In this document: piece after piece, positions 43,261-53,549 of the stretch
Layout: each line of letters begins with the position of its first letter
How positions within the stretch are numbered: the stretch's first letter is position 1
From: Ensifer sp. LCM 4579
GTDB lineage: Bacteria > Pseudomonadota > Alphaproteobacteria > Rhizobiales > Rhizobiaceae
Length of the DNA: 64,000 nucleotides
Direction of reading: 5' to 3'
Assembly (NCBI RefSeq): GCF_001854885.1
Contig: NZ_MDDV01000059.1
Location: 124,001 to 188,000 of the forward strand
Notes under the pieces: generated by a model
Told to the model about the DNA's origin: nothing
Databases searched by the model: none
What the model saw: only the letters and a program-made list of their open reading frames with translations
Made by a program: the position numbers and the translations under genes

Positions 43261-44754
43261 ATGCCAGCAATTCTTCACATGCAGGACATCGAAAAGAATT
43301 TTCCAGGCGTCAAGGCCCTCCGGGGGGTGACGTTCACCATCGAGAGCGGCGAGGTACATGCGCTACTGGGAGAGAACGGCGCCGGTAAATCGACGCTCAT
43401 GAAAATTCTTGCGGGCGCCCAGGGCAAGGACGCAGGCCAGATCCGCATTGACGGAAGAGATGTGGATATCCGCGGGCCTCTGCACGCCCGGCAGCTTGGC
43501 ATCGCCATCATCTACCAGGAACTCAGCATATTGCCGCATCTTAGCGTTGCGGAGAACATCTTCCTTGGGCGGTTGCCCCGCATGGCCAGCATGCCCTGGA
43601 TTGTGGACTGGAAGCTCTGTTGCGCACGCGCAAGGGAACTACTGAAACAGGTCGGGCTCGACATCGACCCGCTCATACCCGCCTCTCGCCTCAAAGTTGC
43701 CGATCAGCAGATGGTCGAGATTGCCAAGGCAGTTTCCGAAAATGCAAAGATCGTGATCATGGACGAGCCGACCACGTCGCTGACCAACCGCGAGGTCGAA
43801 ACTCTATTCAAGACTGTCCGGCGGCTCCAGGAGCGCGGCGTCAGTATCATCTATGTCTCTCATCGCCTAGCAGAGGTGAAGGAGATCTGCGACCGTGCCA
43901 CGGTTTTGCGTGACGGCATGAAGATCGGTACCGTGAACGTCGCAGAGACCACGAGCAAGGACTGGGTCAAGATGATGGTCGGGCGCGATCTCGACCAGCT
44001 CTTTCCCAAAATGCCGGTCGAGCGCGGCAAGGAGGCGCTGCGTGTCGAAGGTGTAAGCAGCCAAAAGCTCAAAAACGTCTCGTTTTCGGCTTATGAAGGG
44101 GAAATCCTTGGTATCGCCGGCTTGATCGGATCAGGGCGCTCGACACTTGCGCGAACAATTTTTGGCGCAGAGGCCAGAGTGGCCGGCTCCGTGAACATCG
44201 GGGGCAAGGAGGCAGCCATCGCTTCGCCGCTCGAAGCCATCAGCCAGGGAATCGCACTGGTACCTGAAGACCGCAAGTTGCAGGGACTCGTGCTGCCCAT
44301 GACGGTTCGCGAGAACATCACTCTCGCTAAGCTCGGCGGCATCAGCCGGGTAGGACAACTCAACCTGCGCCGCGAAAGCAAGGTGGCGGCCGAGTACGTA
44401 CAGGCACTTCAAATCTCGACGCCCCATATCGATCAAAAGACGATCAATCTCAGCGGCGGCAACCAGCAGAAGGTCGTGCTTGCAAAATGGCTCTATTCGG
44501 ACGCCATGATCCTCATCATTGACGAACCTACCCGTGGCATCGACGTCGGTGCCAGAGCCGAGATCTATGGATTGCTCCAACAATTCGTCGAGAAGGGCAA
44601 GAGCGTCATCATGATTTCATCGGACCTGCCCGAACTCATCGGCATGAGTGACCGCATCATCGTCATGCATGAGGGACGCGTAACGGCCGAGCTTGCGCCC
44701 AGCCAGTTCAACGAGGAACTGATCATGACCTACGCATCCGGTATGAGCCACTAG
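43261..44754 (+). CDS. Sugar ABC transporter ATPase (RbsA/MglA type)
   Basis: About 497 aa, two fused ATPase lobes. The N-terminal lobe has Walker A GENGAGKST and VIMDEPTTSL. The C-terminal lobe has a degenerate P-loop (GLIGSGRST) with signature LSGGNQQK and IIDEPTRGIDVG, as usual for this class. Energises import with the two permeases downstream. Start at 43261, with Met 43252 a close alternative. Confidence 0.94.
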   Translation: MPAILHMQDIEKNFPGVKALRGVTFTIESGEVHALLGENGAGKSTLMKILAGAQGKDAGQIRIDGRDVDIRGPLHARQLGIAIIYQELSILPHLSVAENIFLGRLPRMASMPWIVDWKLCCARARELLKQVGLDIDPLIPASRLKVADQQMVEIAKAVSENAKIVIMDEPTTSLTNREVETLFKTVRRLQERGVSIIYVSHRLAEVKEICDRATVLRDGMKIGTVNVAETTSKDWVKMMVGRDLDQLFPKMPVERGKEALRVEGVSSQKLKNVSFSAYEGEILGIAGLIGSGRSTLARTIFGAEARVAGSVNIGGKEAAIASPLEAISQGIALVPEDRKLQGLVLPMTVRENITLAKLGGISRVGQLNLRRESKVAAEYVQALQISTPHIDQKTINLSGGNQQKVVLAKWLYSDAMILIIDEPTRGIDVGARAEIYGLLQQFVEKGKSVIMISSDLPELIGMSDRIIVMHEGRVTAELAPSQFNEELIMTYASGMSH

Positions 44755-44875
44755 ATATCCAGCAAGAATACCTGCGTCAGCTTTCAGACCAGAGATACCC
44801 GAGAGATGGCGGAGGAGCCGGCCTTCGAACCGGTATGCAGGTCCGTCGCGTGACAGAAAGAGTGGGAGGATCAAA

Positions 44876-45922
44876 ATGAATCAAAGAGAAAATCACGCGA
44901 AAGGTGGACCAGCCGACAGGCTCTCGGCACCGGCGGGCGCGTTCCACCTGATGGGCAGGTTTGGTGATCAGCTAGTCCCGGCCATTTTTCTCATCGCGCT
45001 GGTAATCACCCTGAGTCTTGTCTCGCCGAATTTTCTCTCTGTCGGCAATTTTCTCGACATTGCACGCGTCGTCTCGATTATCGGTATCATGGCCGTGGGG
45101 ATGACCATCGTCATCCTGACCGGTGGCATCGACCTCTCGGTCGGTTCGACCTTCGCGCTTGCGTCCGTGGTCGCGGCCTCGTTGATACCCGGCAGTTTCA
45201 GTGACGCGCCCCGCATACTGGCGTTCGTTCTGCCCGTTCCTTTTGCAATCCTTGCGGGGCTTCTGGTCGGTGCTGCCGTCGGTTTCATCAATGGGTTCAT
45301 TATTGCCAAGTCACGCGTCGAGCCCTTTATCGTGACGCTGGCGACCATGGCATTCGTTCGCGGCCTCACCTATCTTTTTACGGGAGGTTTTCCAACGATC
45401 TTTCGCCCCATGCCCCCGCTCTTCGAGTGGTTCGGGCAGGGTTATGTTTTGGGTCTGCCCACCCCCACGATCTTTTTTGCGCTTGTCGTCTTGATCGGCG
45501 TGTGGATCACCCGGCGAACGACGTTCGGCCGCTCGATCTATGCGATCGGCGGCAACGAGGAGGCATCCCGCCTCTCAGGCATCAAGGTTCAGAGCATCAA
45601 GATACGGGCGTACACGCTGATGGGTGCTCTTGCGGCGCTTAGCGGCATCATTCTGGCGTCACGTGTCGGCGCGGCGCAGCCCACCGCAGGTCTGACATAC
45701 GAACTTGACGTTATCGCCGGCGTGGTGATCGGCGGGACCAGCCTGCTCGGCGGGAGGGGATCGATCATGAGCACCGTGCTTGGCGTCTTCATCCTCGGCG
45801 TCATCTCCAACGGTCTCAACATCGCCGGTGTGCCCACCTACTACCAGTACGTGGTCAAAGGGTTGCTGCTGATCAGCGCCGTCGGCTTCGATTCCTATTT
45901 GCGCAAGATGCAGCGGATCTGA
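44876..45922 (+). CDS. Sugar ABC transporter permease (RbsC type), first
   Basis: 348 aa, about eight to ten membrane helices and the family motif GMTIVILTGGIDLSVGS. The EAA-like loop is YAIGGNEEASRLSGI and the late motif is VIAGVVIGGTSLLGGRGS. GGGAGGATCAAA precedes the ATG. Pairs with the second permease. Confidence 0.94.
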   Translation: MNQRENHAKGGPADRLSAPAGAFHLMGRFGDQLVPAIFLIALVITLSLVSPNFLSVGNFLDIARVVSIIGIMAVGMTIVILTGGIDLSVGSTFALASVVAASLIPGSFSDAPRILAFVLPVPFAILAGLLVGAAVGFINGFIIAKSRVEPFIVTLATMAFVRGLTYLFTGGFPTIFRPMPPLFEWFGQGYVLGLPTPTIFFALVVLIGVWITRRTTFGRSIYAIGGNEEASRLSGIKVQSIKIRAYTLMGALAALSGIILASRVGAAQPTAGLTYELDVIAGVVIGGTSLLGGRGSIMSTVLGVFILGVISNGLNIAGVPTYYQYVVKGLLLISAVGFDSYLRKMQRI

Positions 45923-45957
45923 CCCTCATCGCTGGATGAAACACCTGGAGTATCGAA

Positions 45958-47016
45958 ATGCAAGCTCAGTCTAAAGCAGCTGCTCCCATGGCTGTACCAC
46001 AGTTCAATGGGTTGCGATCGGCGCTTCTGGCGCGCGGTGGTCACCAGTTGATCATAATCGCGTTGATCATCATCGTCGGCCTCGCCATCTACTGGATCCA
46101 GCCGCGGTTCCTCTCGGCCTATAGCATCGACAATATCCTGCGAACCGCGAGTATCTATGGCATCGTCGCGCTCGGAATGACCCTGGTGATCATCACCGGC
46201 GGCATCGACCTTTCCGCCGGGTCGATGATGGCGCTCGGCGGTGCTCTTGCGGCAGGCCTCCTCGGGACCGCTTTCGGAGCGGCAAATCCTCTGTCCTTTC
46301 CCCCGATGGTAGCGATATTGATCGCTCTTGCGGTGTCGGCCAGCATCGGCATGTTGAACGGTTTGGCCATTTCGGCTCTCGGTATGGCGCCGTTCGTCGT
46401 CACCCTTGGAATGATGACTGTGGTGCGCGGTCTTACTTTCATTTTCGCCGATTTCACCGTCGGTTCGGTTCCGGGATCCCCGATAACATTCATGGATAGC
46501 CTATTCTCCTGGCTGGGGTCTGGCTCCTTCGGGCCGATCCCGACGGCCGCCGCACTTTTTCTGACACTGGCCGTTATTCTGTCGATCGTGCTTCGCTTCA
46601 CGCCGTTCGGACGCTCCATCTATGCAATCGGTGGAGACGCAGAGATCGCCCGTCTGGCCGGCATCAACGTTCCACTGGTCATCGTCGGCGTCTACGCCCT
46701 GATGGGAACGCTGGCGGGCCTGGGAGGCATCGTCCAAGCAGGTCGCCTCTCGTCTGTCTCGCCTCTCATGGGGGTCGGCTATGAGCTCGACATCATCACC
46801 ATAGTGGTCGTGGGTGGCGCAAGTCTGGCAGGCGGCCGCGGGACCATCTTCGGCACGGTTCTCGCCGCGATTCTCATCTCGCTCATCGACAACGGTCTGA
46901 CGATGATGAATGTCCCGTCCTTCTATCAGTACCTGGTGAAGGGCTCAGTGCTGCTGGCCGCTGTGATCCTGGATCAATGGTATCAGCGTCACCGTGCGGC
47001 GACGGCAACCGCTTGA
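45958..47016 (+). CDS. Sugar ABC transporter permease (RbsC type), second
   Basis: 352 aa, same family as the preceding permease (GMTLVIITGGIDLSAGS; YAIGGDAEIARLAGI; VVVGGASLAGGRGT) but clearly diverged. The two probably form a heterodimeric channel. 35 bp separate the genes. Confidence 0.94.
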   Translation: MQAQSKAAAPMAVPQFNGLRSALLARGGHQLIIIALIIIVGLAIYWIQPRFLSAYSIDNILRTASIYGIVALGMTLVIITGGIDLSAGSMMALGGALAAGLLGTAFGAANPLSFPPMVAILIALAVSASIGMLNGLAISALGMAPFVVTLGMMTVVRGLTFIFADFTVGSVPGSPITFMDSLFSWLGSGSFGPIPTAAALFLTLAVILSIVLRFTPFGRSIYAIGGDAEIARLAGINVPLVIVGVYALMGTLAGLGGIVQAGRLSSVSPLMGVGYELDIITIVVVGGASLAGGRGTIFGTVLAAILISLIDNGLTMMNVPSFYQYLVKGSVLLAAVILDQWYQRHRAATATA

Positions 47017-47049
47017 TGCACATAAAGCCAGAACAACGGGATGTGACAC

Positions 47050-48741
47050 ATGGGATCGGGAACGCCTTCACCGGTAGACGTGGTCATCGTCGGCACGGGC
47101 GCCACGGGGGGGACTGCTGCCAAAGTATTGAGCGAACGCGGATTGAACGTGGTCGGCATCGATCGTGGCCCCTATTTGACGCCCAAAGATTTTTCCGGAG
47201 ACGAGATCAAGTACGTCAATCGCAACTTCCTCGTTCCTGATGTGCTGCTTAACCCACGCACCTATCGCCAGGACGAGAGCGAGACCGCGGAACTTTCGGC
47301 CTTTTCATTGCTGCCGCAGGTGGTGGGCGGCGGAACCGTGCATTGGGCAGGCTGGTTTCCCCGACCGAAACCTTCAGATTTTATCCAGCACTCGTTGCAT
47401 GGCGACGTGCCTGGCGCCAGCCTCGCCGATTGGCCCTACAGCTACGAGGATCTGGAGCCCTTCTTGACCAAGGTTGAATGGGCCTTTGGCTGTGCAGGTC
47501 TGGACGGCGCCGATAGGAATGCACCGTACCGCAGCCGGCCCTATCCCAATCCGCCGATGCCACCGACCAAGTTTGGCAGGGCTTTTTATCGCGCCTGCCA
47601 AAAACTCGATATCAACGCTCACCCCATCCCGCAGGCCCTTGTTACGCAGCCGTTCAGGGGTCGTAAGCCGAAGCATTTGACCGGCTTCTGGAACCTCTAC
47701 GGCGATCCGAGCGGGATGCGGTCAGGTACCGCGACAACTTTCATCCCGGAGGCGCTGGCCACGGGAAACTACGAGTTGCGTACCGACTGCTACGTTCAGC
47801 GAATTGTCGTAGACAGACATGGCAACGCCGAGGGCGTCATCTACCTCGATGCCGATGGCGAAGAGGTTGAACAGAAGGCCAGCATCGTGATCCTTGCCGC
47901 AGGTGCGATTGAATCGGCTCGCCTGTTGTTGCTCTCGGCGACGGAGCGTCATCCCGACGGGCTTGCCAACAGTAGCGGCATGCTCGGCAAGAACGCTACG
48001 TTTCACGAATATGTCTATGCAACCGGGCTCTTCGACCGCGAGGTCTGCGAGCCCTTCGACGGCTACGCGGGACACTATCTCAGCGGCGGCTCGATGCAGT
48101 TCTATGAGACCGACGAAAGGCGCGGACATATATGTGGCTCGATCATCGGCGCATCGCAGGTCGGACATCCCATCAACTGGATGTTACCCGGGCGCCCTGT
48201 CTGGGGTGAAGCGGCAAAAAGGGCCGATCGCGACTATTTCCGCCATTCCATGAAGATCGGCATGTGTCTGCATGACCTGGCCGTGGAGAGCAATCGCGTG
48301 GATCTCGATCCGACCGTCAAAGACGCCTGGGGCATGCCGGTGGCGCGCATTACGCACAGGTCACACTCGAATGACCTGGCGCTTGCCAAATGGCAACTCG
48401 CCAAGAATGCGGAGATACTCGATGCCGCTGGAGCCAAGCAGGTCACTTCGGTTTCACATCAGCGCTGCACGGGAAATACCTTCCATCAACACGGCACGGC
48501 GCGAATGGGATTTGACCCCTCGAAGACGGTGCTCAACGAATGGTGCGAAGCCCATGATGTCCCAAATCTTTATGTGATCGATGGCAGCGGATTCCCGACG
48601 GCGCTCGGAGTAAACCCGACATTGACGATGATGGCGCATGCCTGGCGGGCATGCGAATTCATCGCAGACTACCACGCGAAAGGCCGCAAGTTCCGGCTCG
48701 ATCGTCGGCCCGCAGCCCGGAACAACGCGGGAGGGGCTTGA
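47050..48741 (+). CDS. GMC-family flavin dehydrogenase, first
   Basis: 563 aa. FAD-binding GxGxxG at the N-terminus (VVIVGTGATGGTAAKVLSERG) and the GMC C-terminal part with the His of TFHQHGTARMGFDP and GVNPTLTMMAHAWR. Closest in type to the large subunit of gluconate 2-dehydrogenase and related FAD polyol dehydrogenases. No signal peptide. Unlike the second GMC protein it lacks the Cys cluster in the middle region. It is followed at once by a subunit-3-like gene, so it likely forms a complex with it. Confidence 0.9.
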   Translation: MGSGTPSPVDVVIVGTGATGGTAAKVLSERGLNVVGIDRGPYLTPKDFSGDEIKYVNRNFLVPDVLLNPRTYRQDESETAELSAFSLLPQVVGGGTVHWAGWFPRPKPSDFIQHSLHGDVPGASLADWPYSYEDLEPFLTKVEWAFGCAGLDGADRNAPYRSRPYPNPPMPPTKFGRAFYRACQKLDINAHPIPQALVTQPFRGRKPKHLTGFWNLYGDPSGMRSGTATTFIPEALATGNYELRTDCYVQRIVVDRHGNAEGVIYLDADGEEVEQKASIVILAAGAIESARLLLLSATERHPDGLANSSGMLGKNATFHEYVYATGLFDREVCEPFDGYAGHYLSGGSMQFYETDERRGHICGSIIGASQVGHPINWMLPGRPVWGEAAKRADRDYFRHSMKIGMCLHDLAVESNRVDLDPTVKDAWGMPVARITHRSHSNDLALAKWQLAKNAEILDAAGAKQVTSVSHQRCTGNTFHQHGTARMGFDPSKTVLNEWCEAHDVPNLYVIDGSGFPTALGVNPTLTMMAHAWRACEFIADYHAKGRKFRLDRRPAARNNAGGA

Positions 48742-48742
48742 T

Positions 48743-49438
48743 ATGGCAAGCAGAGCGGAATGGCAAAGGATAACTCGGTCCGTCACGGGCGGACCGGAAA
48801 ACCGGCTGTTCTTTACCGCGCATGAGTGGGCCACAATTGACGCGGCAACCGCGCGTATCTATCCCACCGACGAGACGCCAGGTGCTCGCGAGGCAATGGC
48901 GGTTCGTTTCATCGACCGCTATCTCTCAGGCCTCGACTACATCTTTGCCAGTGCCGACGGAGACGCATTCCTCCAGATCAGCGGTAAGGACCGAGACGCA
49001 TGGCGCATCCGGATCGAGAAGCTCCAAAGGAAATATCGCGACGGCATCCGCCGGCTCGATGATGTCGCACTCACCGAGTTCAAGACCGAATTTCGCCACC
49101 TTGACGCGGCGCAGCAGGACCGCGCACTCGAGATCCTGTCCGGTGCACCCAAGCCGAGGCGCATTCAGGTCGCCGAAGAGGGAGAGGTTCATGTCCAGAA
49201 CATCTCGGATGATGACCTGGAATTCTTTGCCATGCTGGCCCTGCACACCAGGCAAGGCACGTTCTGCGATCCGGTCTACGGCGGCAACGCCGGCCGTGTT
49301 GGCTGGGATGCGATCGGCTTTCCCGGTCCGCCAACACTCGCCTCGACCCAGGACTGTTCCTATGGCCATGCGGACAAGTTCCTGACCGATTTCGACTGGG
49401 GGGATCTGATCCCGCATCTCAAGAGCAGAGGCCGGTAA
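48743..49438 (+). CDS. Gluconate 2-dehydrogenase subunit 3-like protein, first
   Basis: 231 aa. The family features are FTAHEWATIDAATARIYPTDETPGAREAMAVRFID near the start and TFCDPVYGGNAGRVGWDAIGFPG. The usual Tat signal peptide of subunit 3 is missing, so the complex should stay in the cytoplasm unless another route exists. It begins 1 bp after the GMC stop with GGGAGGGG as ribosome-binding site. Confidence 0.88.
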   Translation: MASRAEWQRITRSVTGGPENRLFFTAHEWATIDAATARIYPTDETPGAREAMAVRFIDRYLSGLDYIFASADGDAFLQISGKDRDAWRIRIEKLQRKYRDGIRRLDDVALTEFKTEFRHLDAAQQDRALEILSGAPKPRRIQVAEEGEVHVQNISDDDLEFFAMLALHTRQGTFCDPVYGGNAGRVGWDAIGFPGPPTLASTQDCSYGHADKFLTDFDWGDLIPHLKSRGR

Positions 49439-49489
49439 CGCGCCCATGTGCGAACGTTTCATTGATGCCGAAGGGCGGAAGGAGAAGAA

Positions 49490-50107
49490 ATGACCAACCA
49501 CTCACCGGGGAGCGCCAGCCCCCCTGCCGCAGGAGTGAATCTCGACGGATTCATGTTCTTCAATGCCACCGAAGCGCGGACGCTCGACGCGATGACCGCC
49601 CGCATCGTGCCCAGCGAGCCGGACGGATTGGGTGCCCGCGAAGCGGGCGTCGTCACATATCTCGATCACGCGGTCGCGGGTTATTTTCGGGAGTTGCAGA
49701 GTATCTATCGGGTCGGCCTGCAGCGGCTCGATTCCTATTGCCTTGCGAAAGCCGGCGCCGTCTTTGCCGGACTCAGTGTCTCGCGACAGGATGAAATCCT
49801 GCGCGAATTCGATACCGGAATCGGCGTTTCGGCTGCCGGCGCGGACACCGAGCGCCTGGAAGCCGATTCCGTTGAGCCGATTCTCACCCGCTTCTTTGCG
49901 ATCGTGCGCGAACATACGATCCAAGGCATGTTCTGTGATCCGATCTATGGCGGCAATCGCGATTTTGTCGGTTGGAAGCTGATCGGCTTTCCAGGAGCGC
50001 AGTGGGAATACACCGAAGAGCAGATGCGCCCGGGGTTCGATGCGACGACCATTCCCATACTGTCCCTTGCCGATCTTCAGCGTTCGAGAGTTTTCCGTCA
50101 TGACTAA
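49490..50107 (+). CDS. Gluconate 2-dehydrogenase subunit 3-like protein, second
   Basis: 205 aa, same family as the preceding gene (FFNATEARTLDAMTARIVPSEPDGLGAREAGVVTYLD; GMFCDPIYGGNRDFVGWKLIGFPG). It also lacks a signal peptide. Its stop overlaps the start of the second GMC gene by 8 bp. Order differs from the first pair: here the small subunit precedes the flavoprotein. Confidence 0.88.
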   Translation: MTNHSPGSASPPAAGVNLDGFMFFNATEARTLDAMTARIVPSEPDGLGAREAGVVTYLDHAVAGYFRELQSIYRVGLQRLDSYCLAKAGAVFAGLSVSRQDEILREFDTGIGVSAAGADTERLEADSVEPILTRFFAIVREHTIQGMFCDPIYGGNRDFVGWKLIGFPGAQWEYTEEQMRPGFDATTIPILSLADLQRSRVFRHD

Positions 50108-51791
50108 GAAGAAAGAAGCCATTGTTGTCGGTCTCGGCGCCTCGGGCGGCATTATCGCCGCAGAGCTCGCCAAGGCAGGTGTAAAGGTAACGGCTCTGGA
50201 AAAGGGCCCTCATTACCCCGAGGACCATTTTCGCGACAAACAGGATGAAATTCGCTACTACACACGCGGTGCACTCGTTCCCCACCTGTCGACTAATCCA
50301 ATAACATGGCGTGCCCGTGATGGGCAGACTGCGCGGCTGTTGCCTTGGGCCTCCGGCCCGCTTGGCACAACGGAACCGCTGCATCTGCCGCCCTCCATCG
50401 GTACGGGTGGGGGAACCTTGCACTGGGGTGGCGCGGTGTGGCGCCATCGCGAGGCGGACTTCCACATGCGCAGCGCTCTTATCAAGCGGTATGGCGCGGC
50501 AGCGATTCCGGAGGGCACCTCCATTGTTGACTGGCCGTTTGGCTATGACGATCTCGAACCCTATTACGATCGCGTCGAATGGGAATTGGGTGTTTCAGGT
50601 CAGGCCGGCAACATCAACGGCGAGCTTGTTGCCGGTGGTAACCCCTTTGAAGCACCGCGCAAGCGCGGCTATCCAATGCCGCCGCTGCGCTCCGCGGCGG
50701 CAAATTCGCGTTTCGTGGAAGCCACGCGGCGATTAGGTCTCCATCCATTCCCGCAGGCGGCAGCAATCGCGTCCGAAGACTACAAGAGCCTGAAGGGCTG
50801 TGTCTATTGCGGGTTCTGTCATGGCTATCCCTGTCATGTGAATGCCAAGCAGACCTCGCATGTAACCTCGGTCCCAGAGGGACTCGCCAGCGGTAATCTC
50901 GACATCATCCCGTTTGCGCGTGTCATCCAAGTCAATCGCGACGGCGGGCGCGTCAAGGGCGTCTCCTATATCGATGCAGTTGGCAAAGTGCATGAGATCG
51001 AAGCCGATATCGTCGTGCTGGCAACCTATTCGCTTGAGAATACGCGTCTGCTGTTGCAGTCCGGCATCAATGCGAACGGCCAGGTCGGCAAACACTTCAT
51101 GACCCATTGCTTCGGCTGGTCCACCGGTGTCGTTCCCGAATTCACCAATTCCTTCATGGGCCCGCTGGTGGGCGCGCACGTCGTCGATGACTACACCTCC
51201 GAGCTCATTCCGGACAACGATCTCGGCGTTGTTTGGGGCTCCCCGATAACCAGCTTTCCTGGGGACACTCAACCGATCGAGGCGTCTCACAACACACCTC
51301 CCGGTATGCGCAAATGGGGGAGCGAATACAAAGAATGGTTCGCCAGTTCCTACCGGCGCATTTTTTCCATGCATACTCAAACCTCGAGCCTGCCTTACGC
51401 AGGCGGCTATTGTGACCTCGATCCAAACATCAAGGATCCCTTCGGCCAGCCGGCATTGCGCATCACGCATGATTGGATGCCGCATGACATAAATTCGATG
51501 AAGTTCTTTACCCGCGTGAAGCAGGCGATCGCCAAGGAAATGGGCATGACGGAGTTCTGGGAAGAGCCCAATCCTCCGCCATATCATCTGTCGACCCATG
51601 AGGTGGGTACGCATCGGATGGGGCTCGATCCCGAGACATCGGTCGTCGATCCCTATGGCGAGTCCCATGAATGCGAAAAGCTCTTCGCTGTCGGTGGCGG
51701 GCAGTTCCCGACATTGCCTTCCTACAACCCGACCATGACGATCCAGGCCCTTGCGTTCCTGACGGCGGACCGGATTACAGGCAAGATCTGA
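50100..51791 (+). CDS. GMC-family flavin dehydrogenase with Cys cluster, second
   Basis: 563 aa. N-terminal FAD site (AIVVGLGASGGIIAAELAKAG), GMC C-terminal motifs (STHEVGTHRMGLDP; SYNPTMTIQALAFL). A four-Cys set at 234, 237, 240 and 245 (GCVYCGFCHGYPCHVNAK) resembles the Fe-S-binding loop reported for some bacterial FAD sugar dehydrogenases. This could let it pass electrons onward. No cytochrome c gene follows, so the acceptor is unclear. Confidence 0.9.
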   Translation: MTKKKEAIVVGLGASGGIIAAELAKAGVKVTALEKGPHYPEDHFRDKQDEIRYYTRGALVPHLSTNPITWRARDGQTARLLPWASGPLGTTEPLHLPPSIGTGGGTLHWGGAVWRHREADFHMRSALIKRYGAAAIPEGTSIVDWPFGYDDLEPYYDRVEWELGVSGQAGNINGELVAGGNPFEAPRKRGYPMPPLRSAAANSRFVEATRRLGLHPFPQAAAIASEDYKSLKGCVYCGFCHGYPCHVNAKQTSHVTSVPEGLASGNLDIIPFARVIQVNRDGGRVKGVSYIDAVGKVHEIEADIVVLATYSLENTRLLLQSGINANGQVGKHFMTHCFGWSTGVVPEFTNSFMGPLVGAHVVDDYTSELIPDNDLGVVWGSPITSFPGDTQPIEASHNTPPGMRKWGSEYKEWFASSYRRIFSMHTQTSSLPYAGGYCDLDPNIKDPFGQPALRITHDWMPHDINSMKFFTRVKQAIAKEMGMTEFWEEPNPPPYHLSTHEVGTHRMGLDPETSVVDPYGESHECEKLFAVGGGQFPTLPSYNPTMTIQALAFLTADRITGKI

Positions 51792-51820
51792 TGACCACGA
51801 CCGGGCAAAGGAGCGAGACA

Positions 51821-52543
51821 ATGGTTACGACCTCTTCGATTTCCCTGAAGGGCAAGGTTGCATTCGTGACTGGCGCCAGCAGCGGTATTGGCGCCGCTGT
51901 TGCGCGGGCATTGGCCGGGCAGGGCGCCAAGCTCGGCCTTGCCTCGCGCACCGGCAACGATCTCGGTTTGGCGGAGGTCGTGGCGTCGAGATGCGACGTG
52001 CGCGATCCAGCGCAAGTCAAGGCAGCCGTGGCCGCCACCGTGGAGCGCTTTGGCCGTCTCGACATCGTCATCGCCAATGCCGGGTTGGGTTCATACCGAC
52101 CGGTAATCGAGACATCGACCGAAGAGATTGACGAGATGGTCGACGTCAATGTCAAAGGGCTGATCTATACCGCGCAGGCCACCATTCCATACCTGTGCGA
52201 ACGCGGTGGAGATTTCGTCACCCTCGCTTCAGAAGCCGGGCGGCGAGGCTTGCCGGGCGAGGCCGTCTATGTCGCCTCGAAATTCGCCCAGGTCGGCTTT
52301 ACCCGTTCGCTGGACCATGAGTTGCGTAGCTTCGGAATCAGATGCTCGAACATCTGCCCTGGAGGGGTCGCGACCAATTTCGGTATGGGGCGCGGCTTGA
52401 GGACGCCCGATATGCCGCAGCTTTCCGAGATGATGCGGTCCGAGGATGTGGCGGAGGTGGTGCTCTTCAACCTGACACGCCCCCCGACTTTCCGCATTCT
52501 CGAGACCGCTTTCCGTTCAATGCACGAACAGAGCTGGGGTTGA
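51821..52543 (+). CDS. Short-chain dehydrogenase/reductase
   Basis: 240 aa. NAD(P) motif TGASSGIG, NAG motif (IANAGLG), catalytic Ser in VTLASEAG and YVASK with Tyr and Lys. AAGGAG eight bases before the ATG at 51821 sets the start; an ATG at 51791 overlapping the GMC stop is the alternative. A second, NAD-linked oxidation or reduction step of the same sugar or polyol pathway. Confidence 0.9.
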   Translation: MVTTSSISLKGKVAFVTGASSGIGAAVARALAGQGAKLGLASRTGNDLGLAEVVASRCDVRDPAQVKAAVAATVERFGRLDIVIANAGLGSYRPVIETSTEEIDEMVDVNVKGLIYTAQATIPYLCERGGDFVTLASEAGRRGLPGEAVYVASKFAQVGFTRSLDHELRSFGIRCSNICPGGVATNFGMGRGLRTPDMPQLSEMMRSEDVAEVVLFNLTRPPTFRILETAFRSMHEQSWG

Positions 52544-52583
52544 GCATTGCGCCCTCGCGACGGCACTTTTCCGGGATGCAAGT

Positions 52584-53549
52584 ATGAAGAAAATAGTGAC
52601 CATTGGTGAGATCCTCGTTGAGATCATGGCCGTCGATCGGGGGGAGGGCTTCACTCAGCCGATGTCGCTCGTTGGACCGTTTCCATCCGGCGCCCCGGCA
52701 ATTTTCATCGATCAGGCGGCGAGATTCGGCCAGCCTTGCGGTATGGTCGGCTGTGTTGGCACCGATCATTTCGGCCATGTCAACCTCGATCGCCTGAAGC
52801 GCGATGGTGTCGATATTTCAGGTATTGCTGTCGATCCCGAATATGCAACTGGCAGCGCCTTTGTTCGTTACCGCCACGACGGCTCGCGCGATTTCGTCTT
52901 CAATATCAAACATAGCGCCTCGGGACGAATATCCCTTACCGACAATGCCAGAGCGCTGATCGATGACAGCGACCATCTGCATGTCATGGGAACGTCCCTT
53001 TTTTCGCCACAGATCGTCGAGGTCGTCCTCAAGGCCGTAGGAATGATCAAGGCGAAGGGGGGAACCGTTTCATTCGACCCGAATGTCCGCTCGGAGATGC
53101 TGGCACTGCCCGGCCTGCGCGAGGCGTTGGAAACCATCCTCGCCCAGTGCGACCTGTTCCTGCCCAGCGGCCCAGAGCTTTACCTTTTCACAGCTGGCAA
53201 CAGCGACGTGGAAGCCATCGGCCAAATCCTCGAGAAAGGAATCAAGGCGGTCGTCGTGAAGAACGGTTCGCAAGGGGCGACCTATCACGATTTGGGGTCC
53301 ACCATTCGGCAACCCGCCTTCAACGTGCATGAGGTCGATCCGACCGGCGCCGGCGACTGCTTCGGTGCGACGTTCGTAAGCTGCTGGCTGCGCGGCATGA
53401 CGCCGGGCGACGCGCTGCGTTACGCTGCCGCAAGTGGCGCCCGGGCCGTCGAAAGGCAGGGGCCGATGGAAGGCGTCTCGACCTTTGCCGAACTCGACAC
53501 TTTCATCGCCGATGCCGGCGCCCCCATCCATTTCCGGAGCCATCAATGA
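52584..53549 (+). CDS. PfkB-family sugar kinase, probably D-tagatose kinase
   Basis: 321 aa ribokinase-fold kinase with the N-terminal substrate region (GEILVEIMAVDRG) and the catalytic DPTGAGDCF motif (PF00294). A PF00294 kinase that phosphorylates D-tagatose at C6, next to a PF08013 epimerase, is known from the Agrobacterium altritol/galactitol pathways. The gene pair here has the same make-up. ATGA overlap with the next gene. Confidence 0.85.
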   Translation: MKKIVTIGEILVEIMAVDRGEGFTQPMSLVGPFPSGAPAIFIDQAARFGQPCGMVGCVGTDHFGHVNLDRLKRDGVDISGIAVDPEYATGSAFVRYRHDGSRDFVFNIKHSASGRISLTDNARALIDDSDHLHVMGTSLFSPQIVEVVLKAVGMIKAKGGTVSFDPNVRSEMLALPGLREALETILAQCDLFLPSGPELYLFTAGNSDVEAIGQILEKGIKAVVVKNGSQGATYHDLGSTIRQPAFNVHEVDPTGAGDCFGATFVSCWLRGMTPGDALRYAAASGARAVERQGPMEGVSTFAELDTFIADAGAPIHFRSHQ